The notes under the pieces are model-generated. The model searched no databases. It saw only the letters and a program-made list of their open reading frames with translations, and was not told where the DNA came from. A DNA stretch of 64,000 bases from Alicyclobacillus fastidiosus (GTDB taxonomy: Bacteria; Bacillota; Bacilli; Alicyclobacillales; Alicyclobacillaceae): assembly GCF_026651875.1 (NCBI RefSeq), contig NZ_CP104067.1:992001-1056000 (forward strand). Reading direction: 5' to 3'. Position numbers and translations under genes: made by a program. Positions 1 through 9,083 of this stretch are shown in pieces (the stretch's first letter is position 1; each line of letters starts with the position of its first letter).

Positions 1-197
1 TCGCATATCTCAAGAAACATCCGTTATGTGTCGAGTGTGAACGCCAAGGACGAATAACACCGGCAACCGTAGTGGACCACATCGTCCCACACAAAGGTGA
101 CAAGAAATTGTTTTGGGATAGCACCAACTGGCAGCCTATGTGCAAGCCTCACCATGATGCTAAGACGGCACGTGAGGACATGGGTGCATGGACATAG
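1..197 (+). CDS. Phage HNH endonuclease (5' end outside window)
   Basis: An open frame entering the window from the left encodes the last 64 residues of an HNH nuclease and stops at 197. Visible motifs are a CxxC pair (LCVEC), the DHI core of the HNH motif (VVDHIVPH) and a second zinc-knuckle region ending CKPHHDAK, typical of small phage HNH proteins. In siphoviruses of the HK97 group this gene lies just before the small terminase, as here, and assists terminase in genome packaging. The family and position agree; the start cannot be seen. Confidence 0.85.
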   Translation, partial: AYLKKHPLCVECERQGRITPATVVDHIVPHKGDKKLFWDSTNWQPMCKPHHDAKTAREDMGAWT

Positions 198-342
198 AAC
201 GATTGTTTGCTGGATTCGCGAAAAGTTTGGGAATAGGTCGATGGCTAGGGGGTATCCATATCCTTGCAGACTTTTAGCCAAAGACCGCGCGGGCATACGG
301 GGCGCACAAAATTCGTTTTATTTTGCAAAGGGGGTGGTCAAT

Positions 343-843
343 TTGGGTCGAAAAGCAATTCCTGTCCACCTTCAACTTTTGAATGGAAACAAAAGTCGTT
401 TGACAAAAAAAGAGATTGAGCAGCGTGCAATGGCTGAAAAGTCTTTGCGTCCACGCGCAGACAACATTAGACCTCCCACCTGGTTGGACTCCGTTGCAAA
501 GAAAGAATTCAAGCGGATCGCGAAAGAGTTGCAGGAGTTAGAGTTGCTTACGAACGTGGATGTCAATGCGTTGGCGGCTTATTGCGATGCGTACGCTGAT
601 TATGTGGAGTGCACACGCATTATTCGTGAGGAAGGACTGCTTGTGGAGTACACAAACAAGGCAGCTGAGACGAATAAGGTGCCTCATCCACTGCTGACAA
701 AGAAGAAGCAGTTGCATGACCAGATGCGTTCCCTGTCACTCGAGTTTGGTCTCACACCGAGTTCGCGCGCCAAACTGGCAATGCCGAAAGTTGAGAAATC
801 AGAGCGAAGCGAAGAGGAAGAGCTCTTTGGCGATAGCCTGTGA
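343..843 (+). CDS. Phage terminase small subunit, P27 family
   Basis: A 166-residue protein whose start is read as TTG at 343, because a strong SD (AAAGGGGG, 327-334) sits 8 bases upstream; the frame is open further upstream but overlaps the HNH gene. It begins GRKAIPVHLQLLNGNKSR, the typical opening of P27-type small terminases, then has a helical middle and a charged C-terminus (EKSERSEEEE). The role, known for the family, is recognising phage DNA and delivering it to the large subunit. Its end overlaps the large-terminase start by four bases (GTGA), so the two are probably coupled. Confidence 0.85.
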   Translation: MGRKAIPVHLQLLNGNKSRLTKKEIEQRAMAEKSLRPRADNIRPPTWLDSVAKKEFKRIAKELQELELLTNVDVNALAAYCDAYADYVECTRIIREEGLLVEYTNKAAETNKVPHPLLTKKKQLHDQMRSLSLEFGLTPSSRAKLAMPKVEKSERSEEEELFGDSL

Positions 844-2525
844 ATTTACTCGAACGAGTCGTTGTCTATGCGGAGTCGGTGGTCGATGGTGAAGTCATCG
901 CATGTAAAAAGCACATTGCGGCATGTCGACGCTTTCTTAATGACGTCGAAAAGTTGGCCGATGCATCATGCCCACTCATTTTTGACTCGGACGAACTCTA
1001 TCGCTTTTTTAAATGGGCTGCCATGTTCAAACACACGAAGGGTGTCGTTGCAGGTCAGCGCATTGATTTGACTGACTTCCAACTGTTTATCATCGCTAAC
1101 ATCTTTTGCTGGAAGCATAAAGATACCGGTGCTCGTCGGTTCCGCAAAGCGTATATACAGTTGGCGAGAAAGAATGCGAAATCGCAATTGTTGGCGCTCA
1201 TCACCTCATACTCGTGCTTTCTCAGTGAGGAACAAGAGGAATGTTACATTGCTGGGTGGGGCCGTGAGCAATCGAGCATCGTTTACAACGAGATTGCCAG
1301 TCAAATACGTGGTTGTGGCTTGCTAAAAGGCAAGTACACGGACAGTTATGGACGCATTACACACCTTAAAAGTGGTTCTGTCATTCAACCCTTGTCGAAG
1401 GAATCGCGCAAAACCGGTGACGGAAAGAACCCGAGTATAGCCGTAATCGACGAGTACCACGTTCATGAGACGAGTGAGATTTATGACGTGCTCATCTCCG
1501 GCATGGTTGCTCGAAAAAATCCACTCATCGTCATCATCACGACCGCAGGATTTGACCTATCTAGACCGTGTTTTACAGAGTACCAATACGTATCGAGCAT
1601 CATCGATGATAACTCGCCCATTGAAAACGACGAGTATTTTGTCATGATCTGCGAATTGGATCCGGAAGACGATATCAACGATGAATCGGTATGGGTCAAA
1701 GCAAATCCCATTGTGGCCACATATGAAGAGGGGATGAACTTTCTTCGGAGCGAACTGAAGGCCGCTAGGGACGTGCCGGAAAAAATGCGGTCATTCCTCA
1801 CAAAGAACATGAACAAGTGGGTGGATATGAAAGAGAACGGCTATATGCCGATGGATAAGTGGCGTGCCTGCGGTGTGGACGAGATGCCAGACCTTACGGG
1901 TATCGATTGCTACGTCGGTGTCGATTTGTCCAAGAAAATCGACTTGACCAGTGTGTCATTTGAATTCTCGTTAGTTGACGGTCGATTTGCAGTAAAAAGC
2001 CACTCATTTTTACCTGAAGATACACTCGCTGAGAAGCGCCAAACAGACAAAGTTCCATATGACTTGTGGGTCCGCGATGGATGGATAACAGCGACTCCGG
2101 GTGCCGTGGTCGACTACCGATTTATCCGTTCCTATATCGAGCGTGAGGCTGCTGAACATGGCTGGCGCATCAAGGAAATTTGCTATGACCCGTACGCGGC
2201 TACTCAATTTGCTCAGGACATGGAGTCCGATGGCTATACCATCGTTGAGATACGGCAAGGCGTACGGACGTTGTCCGAGCCATCGAAGAATTTTCGGGAA
2301 ATGGTCCTGGCCGGGCGCGTTGTACATGATAAAAACCCTGTGCTGACATGGGCCATGGGCAACGCGGTCGAGAAGATCGACCACAACGAGAACATCATGC
2401 TCGATAAGGAGCATTCAACAGACCGGATTGATCCAGCGGCTGCACTTATCAACGCGCATGCTAGAGCGATGACAGTCGAAAAGGCTGAATCGGTTTATGA
2501 ACGTCGTGGTCTTCGTAAATTGTGA
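840..2525 (+). CDS. Phage terminase large subunit
   Basis: A 561-residue ATPase/nuclease that pumps and cuts concatemeric phage DNA. A variant Walker A (ARKNAKSQ) is at about residues 109-116, Walker B (AVIDEYH) near 201-207 with the DE pair, a coupling motif ITTAGFD near 233-239, and a C-terminal RNase H-like nuclease domain opening YVGVDLSKK with the likely metal-binding Asp near 362 and a late RIDPAAA segment. Length fits the Terminase_1/YmfN-like family. The GTG start overlaps the small-subunit stop. No disruption is seen. Confidence 0.93.
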   Translation: MNLLERVVVYAESVVDGEVIACKKHIAACRRFLNDVEKLADASCPLIFDSDELYRFFKWAAMFKHTKGVVAGQRIDLTDFQLFIIANIFCWKHKDTGARRFRKAYIQLARKNAKSQLLALITSYSCFLSEEQEECYIAGWGREQSSIVYNEIASQIRGCGLLKGKYTDSYGRITHLKSGSVIQPLSKESRKTGDGKNPSIAVIDEYHVHETSEIYDVLISGMVARKNPLIVIITTAGFDLSRPCFTEYQYVSSIIDDNSPIENDEYFVMICELDPEDDINDESVWVKANPIVATYEEGMNFLRSELKAARDVPEKMRSFLTKNMNKWVDMKENGYMPMDKWRACGVDEMPDLTGIDCYVGVDLSKKIDLTSVSFEFSLVDGRFAVKSHSFLPEDTLAEKRQTDKVPYDLWVRDGWITATPGAVVDYRFIRSYIEREAAEHGWRIKEICYDPYAATQFAQDMESDGYTIVEIRQGVRTLSEPSKNFREMVLAGRVVHDKNPVLTWAMGNAVEKIDHNENIMLDKEHSTDRIDPAAALINAHARAMTVEKAESVYERRGLRKL

Positions 2526-2546
2526 CGCCAAGGGGGTGAGGAATTT

Positions 2547-3830
2547 GTGAAGTTACCGAAATTCGTAACAAATTTGGCCTTGAAAGTTGCTGCCAGCAGC
2601 GGTTCGTATACTCCGGATGAACTCTACATGCGCATGGAGCGTTATATGTTTGGTAGTGTGCATTCTGGAGTGGCAGTGACTGAATCAACCGCCATGAGAT
2701 TTATTACGGTATACAGTTGTGTGCGTGTCCTGGCAGAAACATTGGCGTCTTTACCGCTGTTTGTCTATAGGACCATGCCGAACGGTGGTGCGAACAAGGC
2801 CACGGATCATCCGCTGTATGACCTGATTAACTTCCAACCGAACGATGAGATGAACACATCCACATGGCGTGAGGCGCAAATGGGGCATCTTGTGCTGTCT
2901 GGGAACTGTTATTCGGTCATCACGTTAAACGGAAAAGGGAATGTCGTCGACATTTACCCGGTCCCTTGGACCGCTTGCCAACCTTTCCGGGATTACGCTG
3001 ACATGAAGATCAAGTATCGCATCACCGACCGGGGCCAGACCTACATCTATCCAGCCGAAAAGGTATTTCATGTACCGGGTCTTGGGTTTGATGGCATTAT
3101 GGGTTATTCGCCGATTCGAATGACGGCTGAATCTATTGGCCTTGGCATTGCTGCAGAGGAATTCGCGGCGCGATTCTACGGTCAAGGCATGAATGTGGGT
3201 GGAGTCGTTGAAGTGCCAAACGAAATGAGCGACCCAGCATATCAACGCTTCAAAGAAGATCTTGAGGAACGTGGGGCTGGGATGCACAACTCGTGGAAGC
3301 CACTTATCCTCGAGGGCGGCGCAAAGTTTAGCCGGATTCCGATGCCGCTCACGGATGCCCAATTCGTCGAGTCGCGGGCAATGAACCGTGATGATATCTG
3401 TGGCTTATTTAGAGTTCCACCCCATATGATTGCGAACCTTGATAGGGCCACCAACAACAATATTGAGCAGCAGTCGCTCGAGTTCGTTATGTATTCTTTG
3501 CTCCCCTATATCACGAAGTGGGAAAACGCGATTAACGCCAAATTGCTATCGAAAAAGGATAGGCAGCAAGGTTACTATGCAAAGTTTAACGTCGAGGGGT
3601 TACTTCGTGGTGACTATCTCAGTCGTCAACAAGGCCTCGCAGTGCAACGCCAAAACGGCGTTATTAATGCGAACGAATGGCGTGCAATGGAGGAGTTGAA
3701 CCCGATTGACGGAGATGCTGGCACTGCTTATCTCGTCAATGGGGCCATGGTTGCTACGTCCACAGCCCATGCCGCAACACAACCTTTGCGGTCCGGCGGA
3801 GGAGGTGAACAAAGTGTCAAAAGCCCGTAA
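2547..3830 (+). CDS. Phage portal protein, HK97 family
   Basis: A 427-residue portal protein with a GTG start preceded by AAGGGGGTGAGG. The portal forms the dodecameric ring at one capsid vertex through which DNA enters. The segment MNRDDICGLFRVPPHMI followed by ATNNNIEQQS is the best-conserved part of HK97/phi-3T type portals, and the C-terminal tail is low-complexity as usual. It sits between terminase and the capsid protease, the standard order, and its last codons overlap the protease start. Confidence 0.92.
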   Translation: MKLPKFVTNLALKVAASSGSYTPDELYMRMERYMFGSVHSGVAVTESTAMRFITVYSCVRVLAETLASLPLFVYRTMPNGGANKATDHPLYDLINFQPNDEMNTSTWREAQMGHLVLSGNCYSVITLNGKGNVVDIYPVPWTACQPFRDYADMKIKYRITDRGQTYIYPAEKVFHVPGLGFDGIMGYSPIRMTAESIGLGIAAEEFAARFYGQGMNVGGVVEVPNEMSDPAYQRFKEDLEERGAGMHNSWKPLILEGGAKFSRIPMPLTDAQFVESRAMNRDDICGLFRVPPHMIANLDRATNNNIEQQSLEFVMYSLLPYITKWENAINAKLLSKKDRQQGYYAKFNVEGLLRGDYLSRQQGLAVQRQNGVINANEWRAMEELNPIDGDAGTAYLVNGAMVATSTAHAATQPLRSGGGGEQSVKSP

Positions 3831-4968
3831 AAAGTTTTGGGATTTTCGAAATGATGCTCAAACAGGAAATGCAGAGCTGTATCTCTATGGACCCATCGAC
3901 AGCACTACTTGGTGGGGCGATGAGGTGACGCCGCAGCAGTTTCAGCAAGACTTGTCTGCACTCGGTAATGTGCCGGTGATTGACGTGTACATCAATAGCC
4001 CTGGAGGAGACGTCTTCGCGGGACAAGCCATTCACTCGATGTTACAGCGGAATCCGGCTCAGATTCACGTCCACATTGATGGTTTGGCTGCGAGTATAGC
4101 GTCTGTCATCGCAATGGCCGGAGATACGGTATCCATGCCACGCAACGCCATGATGATGATTCACAATCCATGGACAATCGCCATGGGCAACTCGGATGAT
4201 TTCCGCAAACTTGCTGATGACCTGGACCAGATCCGGGTGAGTCTCATTGCGGCATATCAGAACAAAACCGGCATGTCAGACGATGACATCATCGCCTTAC
4301 TGAATGCCGAGACCTGGCTGACCGCTGAAGAGGCCGTGGCGTACGGATTTGCAGACCAGATTGAAGAATCGAAAGAGATTGCTGCGTCCATGCAAGGCGG
4401 AAAGCTCATCATGAATGGACTGGAGATGGATCTTTCGGCGTATAAAAACGCACCGAAAGTCGTCGTGGCTTCACAGCCGAAGGTCATCGTCGCTTCTGTC
4501 CCGACCGTAAAGAATGGTGTGGTTCCACCTGATGTGTCCGAGGAACTTGCTCCCAAAGATGCAGACTGGTCAGCCCCAAGTTTGAGTGACTTCACTAACA
4601 AAGCATGGTCTGATTTGACCGACCAGGAGAAGAACTACATTGCCGGTCACTACGCTTGGGCGAAAGAAATGCCTCCGGCATCCTTCGCGGATCTGAAGTT
4701 ACCCCATCATCGAGCCTCCGATGGGGATGTCGTTTGGAAAGGTGTAGTGGCAGCTGCAGAGCGGTTGTCTCAAGCTGATATTCCAGAGGTGGACGTGCCA
4801 AAAGTGCAGGACGAGCTTGGACACCACTACAAGCAATTCGGTGAAACACCTCCATGGGAGCGGGAAGACGACAATTCAAAGAACAGCTCGACAGGAAAGC
4901 GACCTAATGGGTCGCTTTCTTTATTTGAAAGACGCCTAAAAAACAATGAAAGAAGGTCGATTCAGTGA
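3814..4968 (+). CDS. ClpP-type phage head maturation protease with C-terminal extension
   Basis: 384 residues from a GTG at 3814, chosen because GGAGGTGAA (3801-3809) lies just upstream; the open frame itself starts earlier, inside portal. Residues 18-200 form a ClpP/crotonase fold with INSPGGDVFAG at 60-70, the nucleophile Ser94 in LAASIAS and His117 in MMMIHNP. This protease cleaves the capsid scaffold domain. Beyond about residue 245 there is an added domain (DADWSAPSLSDF ... ADLKLPHH ... GVVAAAERL) of a type seen fused to phage proteases or structural proteins; its job is not known to me. A terminator-like hairpin lies inside the last 75 bases of the gene. Confidence 0.9.
   Translation: MSKARKKFWDFRNDAQTGNAELYLYGPIDSTTWWGDEVTPQQFQQDLSALGNVPVIDVYINSPGGDVFAGQAIHSMLQRNPAQIHVHIDGLAASIASVIAMAGDTVSMPRNAMMMIHNPWTIAMGNSDDFRKLADDLDQIRVSLIAAYQNKTGMSDDDIIALLNAETWLTAEEAVAYGFADQIEESKEIAASMQGGKLIMNGLEMDLSAYKNAPKVVVASQPKVIVASVPTVKNGVVPPDVSEELAPKDADWSAPSLSDFTNKAWSDLTDQEKNYIAGHYAWAKEMPPASFADLKLPHHRASDGDVVWKGVVAAAERLSQADIPEVDVPKVQDELGHHYKQFGETPPWEREDDNSKNSSTGKRPNGSLSLFERRLKNNERRSIQ
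4895..4925 (+). terminator. Terminator-like hairpin inside the 3' end of the protease gene
   Basis: A perfect 10-bp stem (4895-4904 with 4910-4919, loop TAATG) followed by TTTATTT. It lies within the protease frame, 45 bases before the capsid start, so it would act only on uncoupled transcripts or as a partial attenuator or processing site between protease and capsid. Confidence 0.6.
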
Positions 4969-6320
4969 AAAAACTACAGGATTTGCTCCAAAATCGGGCT
5001 GAAAAGGTCCAAAATCAGCGCAGTTTGCTCGATTTGGCGAAAGCAGAGGGACGCGATTTGACCCCTGAGGAGATTGCCAAGTTCGATGCATGGGACGCCG
5101 AAATCGAGGCTCTGGACACTGAAATTGAAGCTGTTAAGGCTCAAGAAGACCGTGAAGCACGGGTTTCGGCACGCGAAAACAACTTGGAAAAGCCGCTAAA
5201 CACACTATTTCGGCCAGCGCTTGACCATGTACAAACGGCTAAAAAGGACGACGCAGGGTTTAAAAACATTGGAGAATTCGTTGCTGCTGTCCGTTTCGGT
5301 GATCCGAAGGGTCGATTGGACGGTCTGGCTCGTGGGCAGAGTGGTGGCGTAGCAGTGCCGGAAGCGTTCAAGGATGCGCTGATGCCGTTCCGAAATGAAT
5401 TGTCCATCACGAGCACCGAAGGCGAAGGTGCCATCTTCATGCCGCCTCAATATCGTACTGATGTACTGCAACTCCAACCGGAAACGGCAATTGTCCGCCC
5501 ACGGGCCAATGCAATTCCGGCTGGCGATCCCCCAGATGCTCAATTGAACATTCCGGCACTTGACCAGGGCGGCACTAATGGAGTTTACGGTGGCGTTGAA
5601 GTCGCATGGATTAGCGAAGGTGACGCAAAGCCGGATACCACGGCAAAATTCAAGGAGATTTCGCTCCTGCCATATGAAGTGGCTGCTACCACAGTGGCGA
5701 CGGATAAATTGTTACGTAACTGGGAAGCTGCTCAAACTTTCATCGGCAACCTGTTGACGTCCGCTATGATGGCCGCAGAGGATATTGCATTCCTTCGTGG
5801 TGACGGAACAGGCAAACCGACGGGTATCATCAACGCGCCCGGAACCATGACCGTAAATCGAGCCGCTGCCAACCAGATTTCATACGCGGATATTCTGCAG
5901 ATGACTGCCAAACTGTACGCAGAATCGCAGAGTACGGCTGTGTGGGTTGCGAATCAGTCGATTCTCCCTCAACTGGCGACGATCCGAGACGCCATCGGTA
6001 ACTACATCTTCATCCGTGGCGATGCTACGCGCGGTATTCCGAACACTTTGATGGGAATGCCCATCATCTTCACTGGTCGCACGGCCACGCTCGGAACGAA
6101 GGGCGATCTAATTCTTGCTGACTTCTCGAAGTACCTGATCAAGGACGGTTCCGGTCCGTTTATCGCGGCTTCTCCGCACGTACTCTTCCAGCAAAACAAG
6201 ACCATGATCAAAGTATTCTGGAACGTAGATGGTAAGCCTTGGGTAACAGGCCCGATGACGCTCGAGGACGGCGCCACAACGGTATCTCCATATGTCGTGC
6301 TCGATGTTCCTGCAGCGTAA
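4965..6320 (+). CDS. Major capsid protein, HK97 family
   Basis: 451 residues, GTG start overlapping the protease stop by four bases, with SD GAAGG. The first ~110 residues are a charged coiled-coil (QNRAEKVQNQRSLLDLAK ... EIEAVKAQED), the delta/scaffold domain that the upstream protease removes. The rest matches the HK97 gp5 fold: a glycine-rich region, the VAWISEGDAKPDT segment and the P-loop-like FLRGDGTGKPTGI typical of this family. It should be the most abundant virion protein; the hairpin directly after the stop may trim transcript levels for the next genes. Confidence 0.93.
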   Translation: MKKLQDLLQNRAEKVQNQRSLLDLAKAEGRDLTPEEIAKFDAWDAEIEALDTEIEAVKAQEDREARVSARENNLEKPLNTLFRPALDHVQTAKKDDAGFKNIGEFVAAVRFGDPKGRLDGLARGQSGGVAVPEAFKDALMPFRNELSITSTEGEGAIFMPPQYRTDVLQLQPETAIVRPRANAIPAGDPPDAQLNIPALDQGGTNGVYGGVEVAWISEGDAKPDTTAKFKEISLLPYEVAATTVATDKLLRNWEAAQTFIGNLLTSAMMAAEDIAFLRGDGTGKPTGIINAPGTMTVNRAAANQISYADILQMTAKLYAESQSTAVWVANQSILPQLATIRDAIGNYIFIRGDATRGIPNTLMGMPIIFTGRTATLGTKGDLILADFSKYLIKDGSGPFIAASPHVLFQQNKTMIKVFWNVDGKPWVTGPMTLEDGATTVSPYVVLDVPAA

Positions 6321-6334
6321 TGACCAGGTGACGG

Positions 6335-6360
6335 TAGGGCGGCTGAAAATAGCTGCCCTA
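6335..6360 (+). terminator. Hairpin after the capsid gene
   Basis: A 10-bp stem (6335-6344 with 6351-6360, one G-T pair) 15 bases after the capsid stop. It has no T-run (TTGACC follows), so it is more likely an mRNA-stabilising or attenuating hairpin than a full terminator. Confidence 0.45.
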
Positions 6361-6383
6361 TTGACCTTAGAAGGAGGGATAAC

Positions 6384-6707
6384 GTGAAGGAATACACCGT
6401 GATTTCAGCGTTCAAAAATGCAGAGACCGGAGACCTAGTCAAACCGGGAGACACCATTTCGGCTGATGATGATCGCGCGGAACGTCTACGTGCAGCCGGG
6501 GTGATTGGTAAAGAAGTTTCTGCGTCCACGGGGACCGATGAAAATGGCCTTATTTCTCTTGGTGGAGGATATTATCAGCTTCCTGACGGCGCCAAGGTTC
6601 AGGGTAAAGACAAAGCTCTCGAGGCATTAAAGGCGATGCAGGAGTTGAAGCAAGCGGAGGGTGGCACAGGCGATGGCGCTCCGAGTGGTAACGCAACCAA
6701 CCAGTGA
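6384..6707 (+). CDS. Small phage head-module protein, function unknown
   Basis: 107 residues, GTG start with a strong AAGGAGGG SD. The N-terminal half (DLVKPGDTISADDDRAERLRAAGVI) matches small proteins often found between capsid and head-tail connector genes of HK97-type phages, where a residue pattern of PGD...DDERAEELIAAG recurs. The C-terminus is rich in K/E then G/N. The actual function is not known; head decoration or connector assembly is a guess from position. Confidence 0.7.
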   Translation: MKEYTVISAFKNAETGDLVKPGDTISADDDRAERLRAAGVIGKEVSASTGTDENGLISLGGGYYQLPDGAKVQGKDKALEALKAMQELKQAEGGTGDGAPSGNATNQ

Positions 6708-7323
6708 GCCGATCGAACTGGACGAGGCAAAGCTGTACCTCCGTGTTGATACGGATGCAGATGATGCAATGATTACCGCGTTGATTGTTGCTGCGAGAGA
6801 GTACTGTCAGGGCTATCAGAATCGGGCCTACATCACACAAACGTTGGAGATAACAATGGACCACTTCCCAGGTCATCTCCACCCGTTTCCGATGTACGGC
6901 TTTGCATTTCCGTATCACCGTCACCGACGACACCACAACGAAATCAGGCTTCTGATGCCGCCGATCCAAAGCGTTGTATCTATTTCTTACACGGATCACA
7001 CCGGTAAGACCACGACTCTTGACCCATCGACATACGTAGTCGACACCGATTCTGAACCGGGCCGTGTCGTTCCTGCGCATGGAACATGGTGGCCGACTGA
7101 CTGTCTTCAGCCCGTGAACGGCGTGCGTATTCGGTATGTGGCGGGGTACGGAGACATCGATGCAGTACCTAAGTCCGTCAAGCAAGCCATGATGATGCTC
7201 ATTGCTCACTGGTATGAGAACCGTGAAGCGGTGGTCGTTAGTGGATACAGGCCGTCTGTAGGAGCTGAAATTGATTTTGCAGTACGTGCCCTTCTATCGA
7301 TGGAGAGAGTGATGCCGACATGA
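6673..7323 (+). CDS. Head-tail connector protein (gp6-like / DNA packaging)
   Basis: 216 residues from ATG 6673; GGAGGG at 6656-6661 lies 11 bases upstream. The frame is open to a GTG at 6661 as well. It overlaps the previous gene by 35 bases, a tight phage arrangement. The opening EPIELDEAKLYLRVD and the DDAMITALIVAAREYCQGYQ stretch are typical of phage gp6/gp15-like connectors (uncharacterised phiE125 gp8 family), which form a ring under the portal. Confidence 0.85.
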   Translation: MALRVVTQPTSEPIELDEAKLYLRVDTDADDAMITALIVAAREYCQGYQNRAYITQTLEITMDHFPGHLHPFPMYGFAFPYHRHRRHHNEIRLLMPPIQSVVSISYTDHTGKTTTLDPSTYVVDTDSEPGRVVPAHGTWWPTDCLQPVNGVRIRYVAGYGDIDAVPKSVKQAMMMLIAHWYENREAVVVSGYRPSVGAEIDFAVRALLSMERVMPT

Positions 7324-7664
7324 GTGGCGGGACGATCACACATACGGGTGATCTACGGCACAGAGTTACATTTCAACGCACGACTTCAACAGTCGATGAT
7401 AGCGGGTTTGCTGTCAATACCCCGACCGACATTGCAACGGTATGGGCTCAGGTCCAGGGGGTTAAAGGACGTGAATTCTATGCCGCGTCAGCCGTAGGCG
7501 CTGAAAATGATAAACAAGTGACCATTCGTTTTCGGACGGACATTGATGAGAACTGTGTTGCGGTCATCAATGGGGTTTCCCATAGGATCGTCACGGTCTT
7601 TGATGAGACCGGATTGCGACAATGGCTCACTTTGATTTGTCGGGAGGTGGTGACGAGTGAGTGA
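7320..7664 (+). CDS. Phage head closure / head-tail adaptor (SPP1 gp16 type)
   Basis: 114 residues, start overlapping the previous stop by four bases (ATGA). It shows the head-tail joining pattern: LRHRVTFQRTT near the N-terminus, ATVWAQVQGVKGREFYAA in the middle and HRIVTVFDETGLRQWLTLICREV at the end, a small beta-barrel known to close the packaged capsid and bind the tail. Position after the connector agrees. Confidence 0.85.
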   Translation: MSGGTITHTGDLRHRVTFQRTTSTVDDSGFAVNTPTDIATVWAQVQGVKGREFYAASAVGAENDKQVTIRFRTDIDENCVAVINGVSHRIVTVFDETGLRQWLTLICREVVTSE

Positions 7665-8091
7665 TGGCGTTCAAATCGATCTATCTGGACTGGATGGCCT
7701 ATTTTCGAAGGCGTTGGAGCTAGGGGCCCGCGGTGCACGTGTGCAAAACGCAGCTTTGAAGGCTGGTGCACAGATTATTCAAGAAGAGGCCAGCAAGCGC
7801 CCCCCGATTCGCGGACAAACCGCCAAGAAGCCGGATGGATCCGATTCTGACTCTGAGCAACACCTCGCCGACAACATCATTGTCAGCAGTGTGAAGAGTA
7901 AAGATGGCGCAAAATACGTCCAGGTGGGTCCTACAAAGGGGGATAATTCGCGCTTTTTCTATGGCAAGTTTCTCGAATGGGGGACTTCCAAGATGGCGGC
8001 GCGCCCTTTTCTTGGTCCTGCAGTGACCGCAAAGCGCGAGGACGCCATTAACGCTATTGCTGAAGAGTTGAAAAGGGGACTGGGCCTGTGA
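7657..8091 (+). CDS. HK97 gp10-like tail component
   Basis: 144 residues, GTG start overlapping the upstream stop by eight bases, with GGGAGGTGG as SD. It contains ALKAGAQIIQEEASKRPP, the HLADNIIVS segment and the ending FYGKFLEWGTSKMAARPFL, characteristic of HK97-gp10 family proteins that act at the head-tail joint or in tail completion. The alternative name minor tail protein is equally fair. Confidence 0.85.
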   Translation: MSDGVQIDLSGLDGLFSKALELGARGARVQNAALKAGAQIIQEEASKRPPIRGQTAKKPDGSDSDSEQHLADNIIVSSVKSKDGAKYVQVGPTKGDNSRFFYGKFLEWGTSKMAARPFLGPAVTAKREDAINAIAEELKRGLGL

Positions 8092-8453
8092 TTGATATGG
8101 GCGCAACGATCAAATCAACACTTACGGGCGATGAGACGTTAACTGGTATGTTAGGTGGCCCACGGGTATATCGTGTGAAGGCTCCTAATGCTGAAGAGTT
8201 TCCGAGAATTACATTCTTCGAGATAACCAACTTTGCATCTGATTTCGCTGATGATGAGGAACTGATGAGCCGGATTGAGTTCCAGGTTGATGTTTGGACA
8301 AAGGGCAGTTTTGCGGCCATTGCGGACCAAGTTGATACCCTGATGAATACCATCGGCTTTTATCGAACTGGCTCAGCGGAGTTTTATGAAGATGACGTAC
8401 AAACGTACCACAAAGCCCTGAGATACATGGCGACGGTACAAACGGAGGGATAA
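8088..8453 (+). CDS. Tail terminator / DUF3168-like tail completion protein
   Basis: 121 residues, GTG start with a four-base overlap to gp10. The pattern of an N-terminal LTGMLGGPRVYRVKAP, then PRITFFEI and FQVDVWTK, followed by TGSAEFYEDDVQTYHKALRYMA, fits tail completion proteins of the DUF3168 kind that cap the tail tube. Assignment rests on pattern and on its place just before the major tail protein. Confidence 0.7.
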   Translation: MIDMGATIKSTLTGDETLTGMLGGPRVYRVKAPNAEEFPRITFFEITNFASDFADDEELMSRIEFQVDVWTKGSFAAIADQVDTLMNTIGFYRTGSAEFYEDDVQTYHKALRYMATVQTEG

Positions 8454-8455
8454 AT

Positions 8456-9037
8456 ATGTCTGGTGCAGTTGTCGGCTTAAGTGATATGCACTATGCGCTC
8501 CTTACAAAAGACGATGACACAGGCGTTACGTATGGCCCTGTTACGGCCATTTCAAAGCAAGCAGTCAGTGCAAAGATCAGCCCGAAAACAAATTCGGCGA
8601 CGTTGTACGCTGATGATGGTCCTATCGACACCTCCAGTACAATTGGCGAAGTTGATGTAACCATTCAGCTGGCTGACCTCCCAATGGAGGTACGAGCGGC
8701 ATTATTAGGCCACACAATGGGCGATGACGGTGTGATTCTAGAAAAAACCACAGACGTCGCTCCATATGTTGCCTTTGGTTTTCGTTCTCGTAAGTCGAAT
8801 GGGAAGTACAGATATGTTTGGTTGCTCAAGGGACAATTCGCCCCTCCCGAAGATGATTATCAGACTCAGAACGGGCAAACGTCGTACCAGCAGCCCAGTA
8901 TTACAGGTACTTTCGTCATGCGGGCTTATGACAGCGCATATCAAGCGATTGCAGACGAAGATACAGCGTCATTCACGACTGGGTCTACATGGTTCACCAC
9001 AGTTCCGGGCGGAACAAGTGGGACCACAGGAACCTAA
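8456..9037 (+). CDS. Major tail protein (phi13-type)
   Basis: 193 residues, ATG with SD ACGGAGGG. It is beta-rich with the pattern TYGPVTAISKQAVSAKISPKT, DVTIQLADLPMEV and YVWLLKGQFAPPEDDYQTQ, matching phi13-family major tail proteins that polymerise into the tail tube. The Gly/Thr-rich C-terminus (GGTSGTTGT) is a usual surface tail. A terminator hairpin follows immediately, consistent with the high dosage needed for this protein relative to the chaperones. Confidence 0.88.
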   Translation: MSGAVVGLSDMHYALLTKDDDTGVTYGPVTAISKQAVSAKISPKTNSATLYADDGPIDTSSTIGEVDVTIQLADLPMEVRAALLGHTMGDDGVILEKTTDVAPYVAFGFRSRKSNGKYRYVWLLKGQFAPPEDDYQTQNGQTSYQQPSITGTFVMRAYDSAYQAIADEDTASFTTGSTWFTTVPGGTSGTTGT

Positions 9038-9042
9038 TAATC

Positions 9043-9066
9043 AGAGGGAGTGAGCCCTCTATTTTT
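9043..9066 (+). terminator. Intrinsic terminator after the major tail gene
   Basis: Stem AGAGGG (9043-9048) with CCCTCT (9055-9060) followed by ATTTTT. It is short and probably leaky, leaving reduced transcription of the chaperone and tape-measure genes. Confidence 0.6.
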
Positions 9067-9083
9067 CGTGAGGAGGGAACTTT

